Below are positions 1 through 9,153 of a stretch of 10,176 nucleotides of DNA, in pieces. Positions within the stretch are counted from its first letter, which is position 1. Every line of letters begins with the position of its first letter. A model generated the notes under the pieces. The model had not been told where the DNA came from. It saw only the letters and a program-made list of their open reading frames with translations, and searched no databases. Origin of the DNA: Campylobacterales bacterium (GTDB lineage: Bacteria; Campylobacterota; Campylobacteria; Campylobacterales; Arcobacteraceae); contig JAIELU010000195.1 of NCBI GenBank assembly GCA_019752775.1, forward strand, positions 1 through 10,176. The letters are read 5' to 3'. The position numbers and the translations under genes were made by a program.

Positions 1-237
1 ATTTGCATTTAATAAACTTAAATCAGCTACAGCATATTCACATAACATAAGTCTTTCATACATAGCTTTATGGATTATACCACCTGTTTGTTCTTCATCT
101 GCACGAATTGGATCTAAACCTGATTCTACTATTGATGGATTTATAAAATCATTATAAATCTTATCAAAATCTATAATATTTCCATTTTCATCTTTTTTTT
201 TGCCAAATGGCATTAAAATAAAACATAGTGGTCTCAT
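1..237 (-). CDS. N-terminus of a DUF4071 / TRAFs-binding-domain-like protein (partial, runs off left edge)
   Basis: An open frame starts with ATG at 235-237 and continues without a stop to base 1, giving 79 residues of a longer protein. It begins MRPLCFILMPFGKK and continues with FDKIY, GLDPIRADEE, GGIIHKAMYERLMLC and AVADLSLLNAN. From memory this is the conserved opening of bacterial proteins that carry a DUF4071 (MAP3K TRAFs-binding-like) region further downstream. In that family the next residues are usually VFYELG. This N-terminal block looks like a Rossmann-type fold related to nucleoside deoxyribosyltransferase-like or TIR-like domains, but catalysis is unproven. The start is supported by a good Shine-Dalgarno sequence (AGGGG, 5 bases upstream) that overlaps the stop of the preceding gene. 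Only 8 bases separate the two genes, so translation is probably coupled. The C-terminal TPR/TRAF-binding part would lie left of the window and cannot be confirmed here. An A9 tract encodes Lys13-15. Confidence 0.75.
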   Translation of the reverse strand, partial: MRPLCFILMPFGKKKDENGNIIDFDKIYNDFINPSIVESGLDPIRADEEQTGGIIHKAMYERLMLCEYAVADLSLLNAN

Positions 238-242
238 GATTT

Positions 243-247
243 CCCCT
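243..247 (-). promoter_or_regulatory. Ribosome binding site of the left-hand gene, overlapping the upstream stop codon
   Basis: Read on the minus strand the junction is TTTAGGGGAAATCATG. AGGGG is a strong Shine-Dalgarno match 5 bases before the ATG, and its AG belongs to the TAG stop (246-248) of the TIR-NACHT gene. This fixes the start of the partial gene and suggests translational coupling with the receptor upstream. Confidence 0.7.
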
Positions 248-2858
248 AAAAAACTGTACATCTGATATAATCTATATTTACTAAGTTACTAGTGTCTCTT
301 TTATTATGAATTTTTATTACTGTGTTTTCAAATTCAATATCTTTTAAATCAACATACTCCAATTCTACTTCAAAGAATTTACAATTAATAAATTTACATT
401 TGGTAAATTTAGCATTTTTAATAGAACAATTTGAGAAATCTACTCCATTAAAAATTATATTGTTAAAATTGATTTTATTTAATAATTTACCTTCAATAAA
501 CCTATTTCTTAAACTATAAGTATTTATATTTAAGGAATTCTCTAATTTTATTTGAATTTCTTGTTTATTAAAAATTAAATAAATTTCAAAAACAAATATT
601 GATTCTTTTTGAGCTAATTGATTAAAAATAACTCTTACTTTATTTAAGTCATCTTTTTTTAGAAGCATTACTAAAAAACAGAGAGTTTCTGATGAAGGTA
701 TACTAATATTAAATTTCTCAAATTCTTTATTTCTAAAAGCTTCATACAAATACCATGCAAGAAAAAATTCTTGTAAAGAAGTATGAGCAAAACGAAATAT
801 ATCACCACTTGGTCTAACCATAAAGGTTGCTCCTCGTAGATCTGATTTTAATTTTTCCATATTTTCATGTTGATATTGTAAATATATATCTGGTTTAGAT
901 AAAAGCCATTTATTAAACCAATCATCCAAATCTGGATATATCAATTCTCTAATTTCTTGATTCCACATGTATGCTGATAAATCTCTCATTATTCGAGGTT
1001 TATGAATTTTAGATAAAGTATGTTTACCATTATCTCTTTCTAATGATTCTTCTATAATATTTAAATAGATATCAGAAGAATTAACTTCTTTGCCTTCTTG
1101 AATTAAAGTATTTAATTTTCTTATTTGAGATGATAGAAGTTTAAGAGAATATGGCCGTTGACTGATTTCTTCTAAATTATGAATTTTAGTAACCACATCC
1201 TTAAATATATTAAATTTAATATTGTTATTTAAACAATATTCTTTAATTTGATTCCATGTAAATGGAAGTAATTCTAAACTCATAAAGTCTTTTTTATTAA
1301 TACCTTCTCTATCATGTCCACGAAACATAGAAAACTGTTCTTGAATATTTCTAAAATAATGAGTTCTACATGAAAATAATATTTTATTATTTCTATTTAT
1401 TAATGATACTTCTTTCAACTCTTTAATAAACGAATTAACTCTTCTATCTTCTTTAAAGTGTACTGTGACTTCATCCAATCCATCAAAAATAACAAATGCT
1501 TTTCCAGATTTAATAATATCAAATATTGCAGCAACACTCATTTCATCATTCATTGTATGAAGCGATTTCTTAACTATTGTTTCAATAATTTTTTTCCAAT
1601 CAAAATCTGCATCTATTAATTTACTCACAGCGAAATGTCTAAGATCTAGATAAATAGGTTTTAAATAACTATTTTCTTTTAAATCCAAGGCTATTTTCAT
1701 ACAACTCCATGTTTTACCCATTCCATAATCACCTAAAAGTGCAAAATAACGACTAGTGTTTTTTTCATTAGATAAGCTTTTTAAATCTTTTTCTAAGCTT
1801 TTTATTTCTTCTTCTATAGTAATTTTCTGATTATCTATTATATTTTTTTTACTTTTAGAAATTGCTTCTCTATTTTTTAAACGATTTTTTAATTCTATAA
1901 GTTGTTTTTCGATTTTTTTTATTCTTTGTTCATTTTCACATACTAAAATTTGACTCCATTCTTTAATTTCTTTAACTACATCTACATCATCTATTGCCTT
2001 AGTACTAACAAAGTTTTTTGTGACCTCAAAAATTTCATCTTCATCACAGAGCTTTTCAATTAAATTGTTATGATTTAAATCTCTTTTTTTTAATACTTGA
2101 AAAATCTCACAAATTAAATTCTCAATGAAATGATCTCTGTTTAAAGACTCCATATATCCTTGATCATTATTTGTAAATATTGTAGATTCAGTTATATAAT
2201 TCAATTTATTAATACAATTCTTACTTGAAATACAAATAGGGATTGAAAGTTTACTTTTTGAAATACTACTATCTTTCATTTTTATATAATGAGGTAATTC
2301 ATTTTCTTTAATAAAATCACTTTCAAAATTTTCACTTACCATAAGTAAACCAATATCAAACTCATCTATTGCATTCCGAATTTCACCTTTAAATAAATCA
2401 CCGCTAATTAATTCATTATTATCTCTCCAAAATTCAAAAGGATATGGACTATTCTCTAATTTATTAATAATATCGATTACATAATCTTTATCTTTATGAG
2501 AATAAGATACAAATAACTTTATTTTTTTATTACTTTTAGCATAAGTAGTAACATATTCCGTATTATTAAATGAATTAGTAGCATCTATTTGAGATTGTTT
2601 ATATAGTGTTTCTTCATTTTCTATAATTAAGAATTTATCTTTATAGATTTCATTTACAATAATTTTAAAATCTACGTTCTGTTCATTTGCAAATTTATTT
2701 ATTTTGTTTGTAAAAGACTCAAATACATCTCCGATAATGTCTTCAAGTGAATTTATCGAGTAATCATCTTCTTCTACTTGTGAAGCTAAAAGTATTAATT
2801 TTTGTTTGATAGAACCTTTGGCTTTACCTTTTAATATATTTAAAATTTCAAATTCCAT
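246..2858 (-). CDS. TIR-NACHT-pentapeptide repeat protein, STAND immune receptor
   Basis: The 870-residue protein has this order: an unassigned N-terminal region (1-110), a TIR domain (about 113-255), a predicted charged coiled coil (about 306-365), a NACHT NTPase with helical extension (about 370-705), and pentapeptide repeats (about 796-850). The TIR begins KLFVSYSHKDKDY and has W144, D146 and GDLFKGEI. E159 sits where the catalytic Glu of NADase TIRs is expected, and it is followed by LLMVSENF. The NACHT has Walker A GDYGMGKT (376-383), Walker B VIFDGLDEV (456-464), an FSCRTHYF sensor segment (495-502) and the typical FAHTSLQEFFLAWYL motif (689-703). From family knowledge, ligand sensing should drive ATP-dependent oligomerisation and TIR activation, followed by NAD+ depletion or signal-nucleotide production. 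That function is inferred here. The start is supported by AGGA 5 bases upstream. The TIR lies inside the chain rather than at the extreme N-terminus, so residues 1-110 may be an extra adaptor domain. The gene lies 41 bases after the giant TIR-STAND gene. Confidence 0.88.
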   Translation of the reverse strand: MEFEILNILKGKAKGSIKQKLILLASQVEEDDYSINSLEDIIGDVFESFTNKINKFANEQNVDFKIIVNEIYKDKFLIIENEETLYKQSQIDATNSFNNTEYVTTYAKSNKKIKLFVSYSHKDKDYVIDIINKLENSPYPFEFWRDNNELISGDLFKGEIRNAIDEFDIGLLMVSENFESDFIKENELPHYIKMKDSSISKSKLSIPICISSKNCINKLNYITESTIFTNNDQGYMESLNRDHFIENLICEIFQVLKKRDLNHNNLIEKLCDEDEIFEVTKNFVSTKAIDDVDVVKEIKEWSQILVCENEQRIKKIEKQLIELKNRLKNREAISKSKKNIIDNQKITIEEEIKSLEKDLKSLSNEKNTSRYFALLGDYGMGKTWSCMKIALDLKENSYLKPIYLDLRHFAVSKLIDADFDWKKIIETIVKKSLHTMNDEMSVAAIFDIIKSGKAFVIFDGLDEVTVHFKEDRRVNSFIKELKEVSLINRNNKILFSCRTHYFRNIQEQFSMFRGHDREGINKKDFMSLELLPFTWNQIKEYCLNNNIKFNIFKDVVTKIHNLEEISQRPYSLKLLSSQIRKLNTLIQEGKEVNSSDIYLNIIEESLERDNGKHTLSKIHKPRIMRDLSAYMWNQEIRELIYPDLDDWFNKWLLSKPDIYLQYQHENMEKLKSDLRGATFMVRPSGDIFRFAHTSLQEFFLAWYLYEAFRNKEFEKFNISIPSSETLCFLVMLLKKDDLNKVRVIFNQLAQKESIFVFEIYLIFNKQEIQIKLENSLNINTYSLRNRFIEGKLLNKINFNNIIFNGVDFSNCSIKNAKFTKCKFINCKFFEVELEYVDLKDIEFENTVIKIHNKRDTSNLVNIDYIRCTVF
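309..473 (-). other. Pentapeptide-repeat segment at the C-terminus of the TIR-NACHT protein
   Basis: Residues 796-850 fall into about eleven consecutive five-residue units with a hydrophobic or aromatic centre: INFNN, IIFNG, VDFSN, CSIKN, AKFTK, CKFIN, CKFFE, VELEY, VDLKD, IEFEN, TVIKI. This is the A(D/N)LXX-type pattern that folds into a right-handed quadrilateral beta-helix. The three units before it (YSLRN, RFIEG, KLLNK, residues 781-795) fit the period more loosely and may be degenerate coils. In NACHT proteins such a C-terminus usually takes the place of LRR, WD40 or TPR repeats as the putative sensing surface. That role is inferred. Confidence 0.75.
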
Positions 2859-2863
2859 TTTAT

Positions 2864-2870
2864 TCCTTTT
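2864..2870 (-). promoter_or_regulatory. Ribosome binding site of the TIR-NACHT gene
   Basis: On the minus strand AAAAGGA stands 5 bases before the ATG at 2856-2858, in the 41-base gap after the stop of the giant gene. It supports the chosen start and lets this gene be translated independently of the one upstream. Confidence 0.65.
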
Positions 2871-2899
2871 CTTATAAAGTTATTTATTTTATCCACAAA

Positions 2900-5800
2900 T
2901 TAAACCATATCCTTCATATCACTTTCAACTTCATAATGTAGTTTCCACTTTGTTAAAGTATCACAACTATATTCTGGAAGTTTTTTTTTAACTAAACTTA
3001 CGCCTTTTTTAACAATTTCATTTTCTTCATATCTTTCAATTTCACCATTTTGTCTTAAAATATATATTTGTGATTTTTTAGAGTATTTATCTTTATAGCT
3101 TGAATTTTTTTTTCTTTCTGAAATATTTATTTTTATCTCAATTATCATATCCATATTTACACTTTGAAGATAATTTTTTATAAACTCTTTATTTACTTTT
3201 ATTCTATAACCAGAAGATGTTGTATGGTAATCATATTCTCCTCTTTCTTCGTCTGCCCAATTTTCTATCATTATATCTTTTTCAGAAATTTTATTTTTCA
3301 TAATTTCTTGTGATGGAAGGACTTTATATGTACTTTGTCTATGAGAATATAAATCTTTGTCATTTTCTCTTCTTTCTTGAGAAACTTCTCTCAACCAACC
3401 TTTAAGTTGATATTTACCATGATTTATCTCAAAATCTTTTTCATTGAAAAAAGGTAATTTAAAATCATAAGGATCTGTATTTTGTAAAGCATTTTGTAGT
3501 GATTTAACTGTAAAAGAAGAGACCAATGCACTATTTATTACAATAGTTTCTGAGTAATCTGATGAATTTACATCATAATTTGAACACAATATAAAATTTT
3601 CTTTATTTACACCTAGTAATTCATCAAATCTATTCTCCTCATACTTTTTATTAAACTTACCAAATAAAAAATCTTCAGTAGGTTTAATACCTCTTTCTTC
3701 AGAAAACCAATTTTCATAATCATTGAAATATCTATCTATAAATTCTTGATATTCACAAAAGTCTCCATCGCTATAATGAGAAACATTTACAGGTATATCT
3801 TTTAAATACTCTCCCATAACTAAAAACATAACATGATATTCTATATGTCTAATTGGCTCTTCTATTACTGGTAAACTTCCATGCCTATGGTTCTTTAAAG
3901 AATAGCTTTCATCTCTATCCCAACTATCAATTCGATCCAAATCCCTTCGATTGCTTATTCCCCACTTATCTACCACCCAATTTTCTGCTTTTTCTAAAAT
4001 ATCAGACATATTAAGACTAAATACTCTGCAAATATCTTCATACCAATAAGGTATTGTATCCATAGAATCAAAATCAAAACGTTTTGTTTTTTTACCTCTA
4101 TGTCCAATACTATACTTCTTTTTTTCATCAATATAACAACTTTTAGGTTCATTTAAAAGCTTAACTTTTTGAAATATTTCAACTGAGACTGTATATGGAA
4201 ATGCTTTTTCAATATTTTCTATAATTCTTTTTGCAATATGTCTTATAATTATATGAGGGAACTCTTCATCAAGTGAAATATCTATAAATATTTGAATATA
4301 TGCCTTTAAACTTTTAGGTATTTCAAAAGATAATCTAAAAAATAGAATCATCATTGATTCTTTAGAAGCTATTGGATAAAAAGTCATATTATCATGAAAA
4401 GGAAAAGCTTCTGTATTTTTAAGTTGTTCTAAAAAGTTAGAAATAATAGATTCATCATTTATAATTAATTCTTTACAAGTATGTAGCGTTTTCCATCTCA
4501 TTCTTTTATCAGGATGTCCCAATAATTTATATAAATAGCTATATAGACTTTCTTTACTCTCTAGTACAATATTATCAATTTTAATTCGTTTTTCATATCT
4601 TAAAATTAAATCATACAAAACTTCTTTTGAGTTTTCTCCTGAAATTAAATATTTAATATATCCAAATAACTTTTCATAATTTTCTAAATAATTTAATTTA
4701 TTTATATTTTTAATACTTTGATTAACTATTATCAATGCAAGTTCTTTTTCTGATATTATTTTTGAAAAACTATTAAAACATTTTTGACATTTATAAGAAG
4801 ATAGAAATATAATAAAATAGTCACTAACAAATTTTTCTATTAAAGTCTTACTTAGTTTTTTAATTCTTAAATCATTTTTCCATTTTAAAAGAGATAAAAT
4901 TAAAGCTTGAGCATATGAATCAATGTAATAACTATTTGAATCAGGTGTAGATAAAATATTTAATATTTCTTCTTTTTTATCATAAGAAACTTTATTTATA
5001 AACTCTTCAAATGTATTTTCAATATTCATATAATTTAACTTTATAAATTCTGGTAATGCCTTTATAATATCCTCATCATATGAACTTAAAAATTCATCTA
5101 GATTTATTTGCTTTTTACTAGATGTAAATATAGAGTTACTGTTGTTTGATTCAAATTGTTTATAAAATTCACAAAATTCTTTTACTTTAACTGTTATTTT
5201 ATGAGAGTTAAAAATCTCTTTTTCTAACCACTCTAATAGCTCTTTTAAACAATTATTTTGTTCTTCATCATTTAAATTTTTTCTTATAAAATTATACGAT
5301 ATTTCTAAAGTTTGATTTAATAAAACTTTATTACTTTTAACTTTTTTAAGGATTAATAAAAATATATTAATTATCCTACCATTTTTTATAAAATATCGCA
5401 TAGATAAAATATCATTAAAATTCATTAAATCATTTTTTATAATTTTTTTCAAAAATATATAAAGACTATCTTCAAGTTTATATATAATTTGATTTTCCCA
5501 TTTTATTGATGTAGCTAATGCAAGATTAGAATTAAGATTTGTTACAGTTTTAAAAGCATTATCTAAAAATAATGTTTTAGTTTCATTTAGATAAGGAATA
5601 GTGTTTTCTGCTAATAAGATATGTTTATTTGCAATCTCAACTTTTTCATTTTCTTTTAATACATTTATTGCATTATTTGTAAATGATGTTAAGACTTTAT
5701 AAAGACTATAAATATTTTCATCAATTTCTTTACATGATTCTAACGCTAATTCAAAATATTCTCTAGATTTTTCTTTATTGAAATCTTTCATCAAACTGGC

Positions 5801-8800
5801 ATAAGTTAAAAAAAAGTCAATATGTTCTCTTGCAGGTTTCTTTTCATTTAAATCATCTCCTATTGCATAATCAATAATTTCATATGCATAGTTAAATAAA
5901 TTATTTTGCAGTAAAACTTCAGAAATTTGATATTTTGTATAAATTGATTTTGTATGTTTAACAAAATCTCTTAAATCAGTTAAATTTGCATTTGAAGAAA
6001 TGAGAATTTTTAATAGAATCAATGCTTGAAAAGATTTCAAACTTGTTTCACTTCTATAATAACGATAATCTATACTTTTATTTTTTAAACTTTCCCATTC
6101 ATTTTTTATTTGATAAAACTCTAGTTTTTCAACAATAACTTTTGAAAAGAGTTCATAATAAGGGTATAAAATGTTTATTAATTCTAACTTTTTCTTTTTT
6201 TCTTCCTCTTTTTTATACTGTTCTTTAATATTTTTAAAAGTATTATTAATCAATATATCAAAATTATATTTTTTTTTCTTCAAAGCTGAATCAAGTGATA
6301 TAAAGAAAAAAGTATCCTCAAAATATCTTAAACTATGTGTATCATAAAGATTATTAAAATCTGAAAGACTTGATAAGCTTAAAATTCTTGATATAGTTTT
6401 TTTATTTACTTTATTTTGCAAAGCTATGACAGAAAAATCAATTGAAATTTTATTTATGTCAGATTTTTCAGTAGAATAATTATTACTACTAAGTTCTTTA
6501 TAACAATCAGGATATTTATCCAGAAATAAATTGAGAGATTTAGCAATATCTTTTACTATCTTATTTTCAACAACATGACCAGCCTTTTGTAATTTAACAA
6601 CAAGAAGTGCCGTTATAAAAGGATGTAATCGTTTTTTTAATACAGAATATAATTTATTTTGAACTTCTGAATCAATTTCTTTCAAAAACTCTACAGGTAA
6701 TTGATCAATCACTTTAAAAAAGAACCATAAATTAAATCCTCTTAAAGTTTTTAATAATCTTTTTTTATCTTTTAAATAATATAAAGTACAAACTCTTTTT
6801 GAAATGTCAATTGCATTTAGATCATTATGTTTTTTATCTTCATCTGCGAAATATTCTTTTAACCAAATATCTCCAAAACTCAAATATTCTTTTGCCTTTT
6901 GTGGATTTGTTTTTACTAATAAATAAGCACAATGATAGTTAAAAGCCTTTAGTTTTTTATTTTGTTTAGTTAAAAGTTCTATAGCATTTTCTTCATTTGT
7001 ATATATAGACAATAAGTCTAAATACTCATCTTGTAATATATAATTCAATAACTCGTTTTTTTCTAAAAGTTCTGCTGATATATAAAGTAATTTACTTATA
7101 CTTTTATAGTCATTTGTATAAGAAGAAATATGTAATGCACTAGATATCCTACTTTTTTGGATTTCTTCTCTTTCAATTTGGTCAGAAATAATAGACAAAT
7201 CTGAACTTAATGCTAAACTAATAAGTTTTTCAGAATCATTCGCTTTTTCAAGATGAAAAGATATAAACCTTGCAGCAAATTCGTTATTTGTTATGTGATT
7301 TAATAAATTCTCAGATATTCGTTTATGGGATTCTATTTTTTGTAATTCATTTAACTTTGAAACTAAAAAGTTCTCAAAATCCTCATCTAAAAAACCTATA
7401 CAATTATTTTCATTAAGTACAATTCCAGAAAATGTATCAATAACTTTTAGAGCATTATCTTTTGATATATTACTTGCCAATATATAATCATCTAATGTTG
7501 CTGGTCTAGATAAACATATTAATTCCTCAACATGATTCCTTGTGATAGGTTGAATAATAGAAATTGCACTATTCCACATATCTTCAAAAATATGTTCTAA
7601 TGAAATATTTTCTTTCCTATTTAAAATATCTTTCAATTGATTTTCATCATTATTTGATTTTTCAATAATATAACTTTGTAGTCTTGGATTTCCTTTTGTT
7701 CTATCATGAAATTTTTTACTTATTTCTTCATCTATATTAGGATAACTTTTTGATAAAAAAAGACCTGAAGATATTTCATCAAAGCCATATAATTTTAAAT
7801 CTTTCACATCACTAGATGCACATAATGATTCTTTTCTTAATCCATCTCGTGAAGACATAATAAGATAAACATTGTTAGGGAGTTGAATATTCCACAACTC
7901 TTTTATAAAAGGATTTTCTTGAAAATAATTAGCAGCTTCTACATTATTATCTGCTGCATCAATTATAATAAAAATCTTTTTATCATTTAATAATCTAGAT
8001 GCATTTTGAAGTTGCTGTTTAAATTCAAATTCTAAATCATTTAAATTCATCTCTTTATCAATATGCAAAGACAATCCAGTACTAACTGCAATTTCATTAA
8101 TTAATTGTGTCAATATTGATTTTTTTAAATGTCTTTTTTCTCCAACATTTTTATAAGTTCCCGCTCCAAAACTATCATAAATTATTGTAAGATTATTTGG
8201 AAATATAGTTTTTAGACTTGATAATGTGGATGTTTTTCCTACTCCTGCATCACCATATACATGTATTTTTCTAAATTCATTTTGATTAATTATATCTTCT
8301 AGATTTTTTATGTCTATAGTTTGTATATAAGAATCAACCTTTTTTATTTTAGAATTAACAGGAAATAATCTATCAGTTGTAGTTTCTAAAATATTAAGTA
8401 TTTCATTTTTTGATAGCTCTTTTTGTTCGAGTAGTTTTTCTTTAATCTTTATATATTTAGATTTTGGTTTAAAATATAAACTATCATATAATTCACTATA
8501 TAAATTTTTAATTTCATCATTCAATATAATATGTGTTGAAAAGTTTTTTTTTACAGAATTTCCATAATATTTTGTAAATATTATCTTATATTCATTGCTA
8601 TTTATATACTCAGGTTTTTCATATTTTAATTTTATATAATCATCATAAGGACTCAAAGAAGATAACGCTTCTTTACATAAATCTAAAATATGATAATTTA
8701 ACCCAATATTTTGTGAATTAATTAAATCTTTCAAATTAAAATAAATCTCATTAAAAATCTTTGATTGAGGTCTAATATCTGATACTGCTTTTCCTTGAGG

Positions 8801-9151
8801 TATTGCAAGCTTTTTGTTTATTCCTTCATATTCAAATAAATCTTTTGTATCTTTTAGAACTATTGGTATTATTTTAATTTTATCTTTTCTATATCTTTCT
8901 TGAATAGCTGGCAATTCATGAATCTTTATATAATTAGAAAACCAAAAATTTTCACTTAATAATAGTAAAAATATATCTGAAGTATTAATTGCTTTTTGAA
9001 TTTCATCATCAAATTCATCACCGATTTTAAGTTTTCTTTCATCTACCCAAATTAAAGAAATACCATCTTCTTGTAATTTTAATATTGATGATAATAACCT
9101 ATCTTTATATATTTTATCTTTTCTTGAGTAGCTTATAAATATTTTCATCAT
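2900..9151 (-). CDS. Giant TIR-STAND NTPase (2083 aa), putative immune receptor
   Basis: An N-terminal TIR domain (residues 2-145) starts KIFISYSRKDKIY and has IWVDERKL, then GDEFDDEIQKAI with the expected catalytic Glu at E50, then LLLLSENF. After a linker comes a P-loop NTPase (about 280-500). It has Walker A GDAGVGKTS (300-308), YDSFGAGTY (325-333) with the RHLKK that follows, a Walker B strand IFIIIDAAD (393-401) and IMSSRDGLR (431-439). The DAAD-type Walker B differs from the GLDE of classical NACHT, placing it in another STAND branch. Residues 500-1700 are mostly helical by composition, perhaps HEAT/TPR-like. A distinct end region contains SWDRDE (about 1742), EYHVMF (about 1770), WFSEERGIKP (about 1815) and SGYRIKV (about 1980). 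I recall such motifs from very long ATP-binding proteins in defence loci, possibly AVAST-like, but I cannot assign a subtype. There is no clear Shine-Dalgarno. The ATG lies 2 bases after the stop of the double-TIR gene, so coupled initiation is likely. A second ATG follows immediately (MM). Confidence 0.85.
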   Translation of the reverse strand: MMKIFISYSRKDKIYKDRLLSSILKLQEDGISLIWVDERKLKIGDEFDDEIQKAINTSDIFLLLLSENFWFSNYIKIHELPAIQERYRKDKIKIIPIVLKDTKDLFEYEGINKKLAIPQGKAVSDIRPQSKIFNEIYFNLKDLINSQNIGLNYHILDLCKEALSSLSPYDDYIKLKYEKPEYINSNEYKIIFTKYYGNSVKKNFSTHIILNDEIKNLYSELYDSLYFKPKSKYIKIKEKLLEQKELSKNEILNILETTTDRLFPVNSKIKKVDSYIQTIDIKNLEDIINQNEFRKIHVYGDAGVGKTSTLSSLKTIFPNNLTIIYDSFGAGTYKNVGEKRHLKKSILTQLINEIAVSTGLSLHIDKEMNLNDLEFEFKQQLQNASRLLNDKKIFIIIDAADNNVEAANYFQENPFIKELWNIQLPNNVYLIMSSRDGLRKESLCASSDVKDLKLYGFDEISSGLFLSKSYPNIDEEISKKFHDRTKGNPRLQSYIIEKSNNDENQLKDILNRKENISLEHIFEDMWNSAISIIQPITRNHVEELICLSRPATLDDYILASNISKDNALKVIDTFSGIVLNENNCIGFLDEDFENFLVSKLNELQKIESHKRISENLLNHITNNEFAARFISFHLEKANDSEKLISLALSSDLSIISDQIEREEIQKSRISSALHISSYTNDYKSISKLLYISAELLEKNELLNYILQDEYLDLLSIYTNEENAIELLTKQNKKLKAFNYHCAYLLVKTNPQKAKEYLSFGDIWLKEYFADEDKKHNDLNAIDISKRVCTLYYLKDKKRLLKTLRGFNLWFFFKVIDQLPVEFLKEIDSEVQNKLYSVLKKRLHPFITALLVVKLQKAGHVVENKIVKDIAKSLNLFLDKYPDCYKELSSNNYSTEKSDINKISIDFSVIALQNKVNKKTISRILSLSSLSDFNNLYDTHSLRYFEDTFFFISLDSALKKKKYNFDILINNTFKNIKEQYKKEEEKKKKLELINILYPYYELFSKVIVEKLEFYQIKNEWESLKNKSIDYRYYRSETSLKSFQALILLKILISSNANLTDLRDFVKHTKSIYTKYQISEVLLQNNLFNYAYEIIDYAIGDDLNEKKPAREHIDFFLTYASLMKDFNKEKSREYFELALESCKEIDENIYSLYKVLTSFTNNAINVLKENEKVEIANKHILLAENTIPYLNETKTLFLDNAFKTVTNLNSNLALATSIKWENQIIYKLEDSLYIFLKKIIKNDLMNFNDILSMRYFIKNGRIINIFLLILKKVKSNKVLLNQTLEISYNFIRKNLNDEEQNNCLKELLEWLEKEIFNSHKITVKVKEFCEFYKQFESNNSNSIFTSSKKQINLDEFLSSYDEDIIKALPEFIKLNYMNIENTFEEFINKVSYDKKEEILNILSTPDSNSYYIDSYAQALILSLLKWKNDLRIKKLSKTLIEKFVSDYFIIFLSSYKCQKCFNSFSKIISEKELALIIVNQSIKNINKLNYLENYEKLFGYIKYLISGENSKEVLYDLILRYEKRIKIDNIVLESKESLYSYLYKLLGHPDKRMRWKTLHTCKELIINDESIISNFLEQLKNTEAFPFHDNMTFYPIASKESMMILFFRLSFEIPKSLKAYIQIFIDISLDEEFPHIIIRHIAKRIIENIEKAFPYTVSVEIFQKVKLLNEPKSCYIDEKKKYSIGHRGKKTKRFDFDSMDTIPYWYEDICRVFSLNMSDILEKAENWVVDKWGISNRRDLDRIDSWDRDESYSLKNHRHGSLPVIEEPIRHIEYHVMFLVMGEYLKDIPVNVSHYSDGDFCEYQEFIDRYFNDYENWFSEERGIKPTEDFLFGKFNKKYEENRFDELLGVNKENFILCSNYDVNSSDYSETIVINSALVSSFTVKSLQNALQNTDPYDFKLPFFNEKDFEINHGKYQLKGWLREVSQERRENDKDLYSHRQSTYKVLPSQEIMKNKISEKDIMIENWADEERGEYDYHTTSSGYRIKVNKEFIKNYLQSVNMDMIIEIKINISERKKNSSYKDKYSKKSQIYILRQNGEIERYEENEIVKKGVSLVKKKLPEYSCDTLTKWKLHYEVESDMKDMV

Positions 9152-9153
9152 AA

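Noticed and set aside
193..201. A9 tract (minus strand) encoding Lys13-15 of the left-hand partial gene, as a possible phase-variation switch.
   Set aside because: Runs of 8-9 A/T recur at other Lys-rich sites in the window (for example 2981-2989, 3105-3113, 6269-6277) and fit the base composition. Nothing singles this one out.
322..519. Plus-strand open frame of 65 codons.
   Set aside because: It lies opposite the pentapeptide-repeat part of the TIR-NACHT gene, and its periodic residues simply mirror that repeat. No family resemblance was seen.
2871..2898. Promoter-like sequence on the minus strand in the 41-base gap before the TIR-NACHT gene (TTGTGG, 16 bases, TATAAG).
   Set aside because: Transcription would start at or just past the Shine-Dalgarno, a few bases before the ATG, which would remove the ribosome site. 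In DNA this A+T-rich such matches occur by chance.
4775..4795. CxxC pair (KCQKCF, about residue 1455) in the giant protein as a zinc finger.
   Set aside because: No second Cys/His pair lies nearby, so there is no basis for a zinc site.
246..9151. CBASS or CRISPR-linked interpretation of the TIR proteins.
   Set aside because: No CD-NTase, SAVED/CARF domain, Cas gene or repeat-spacer array is visible.
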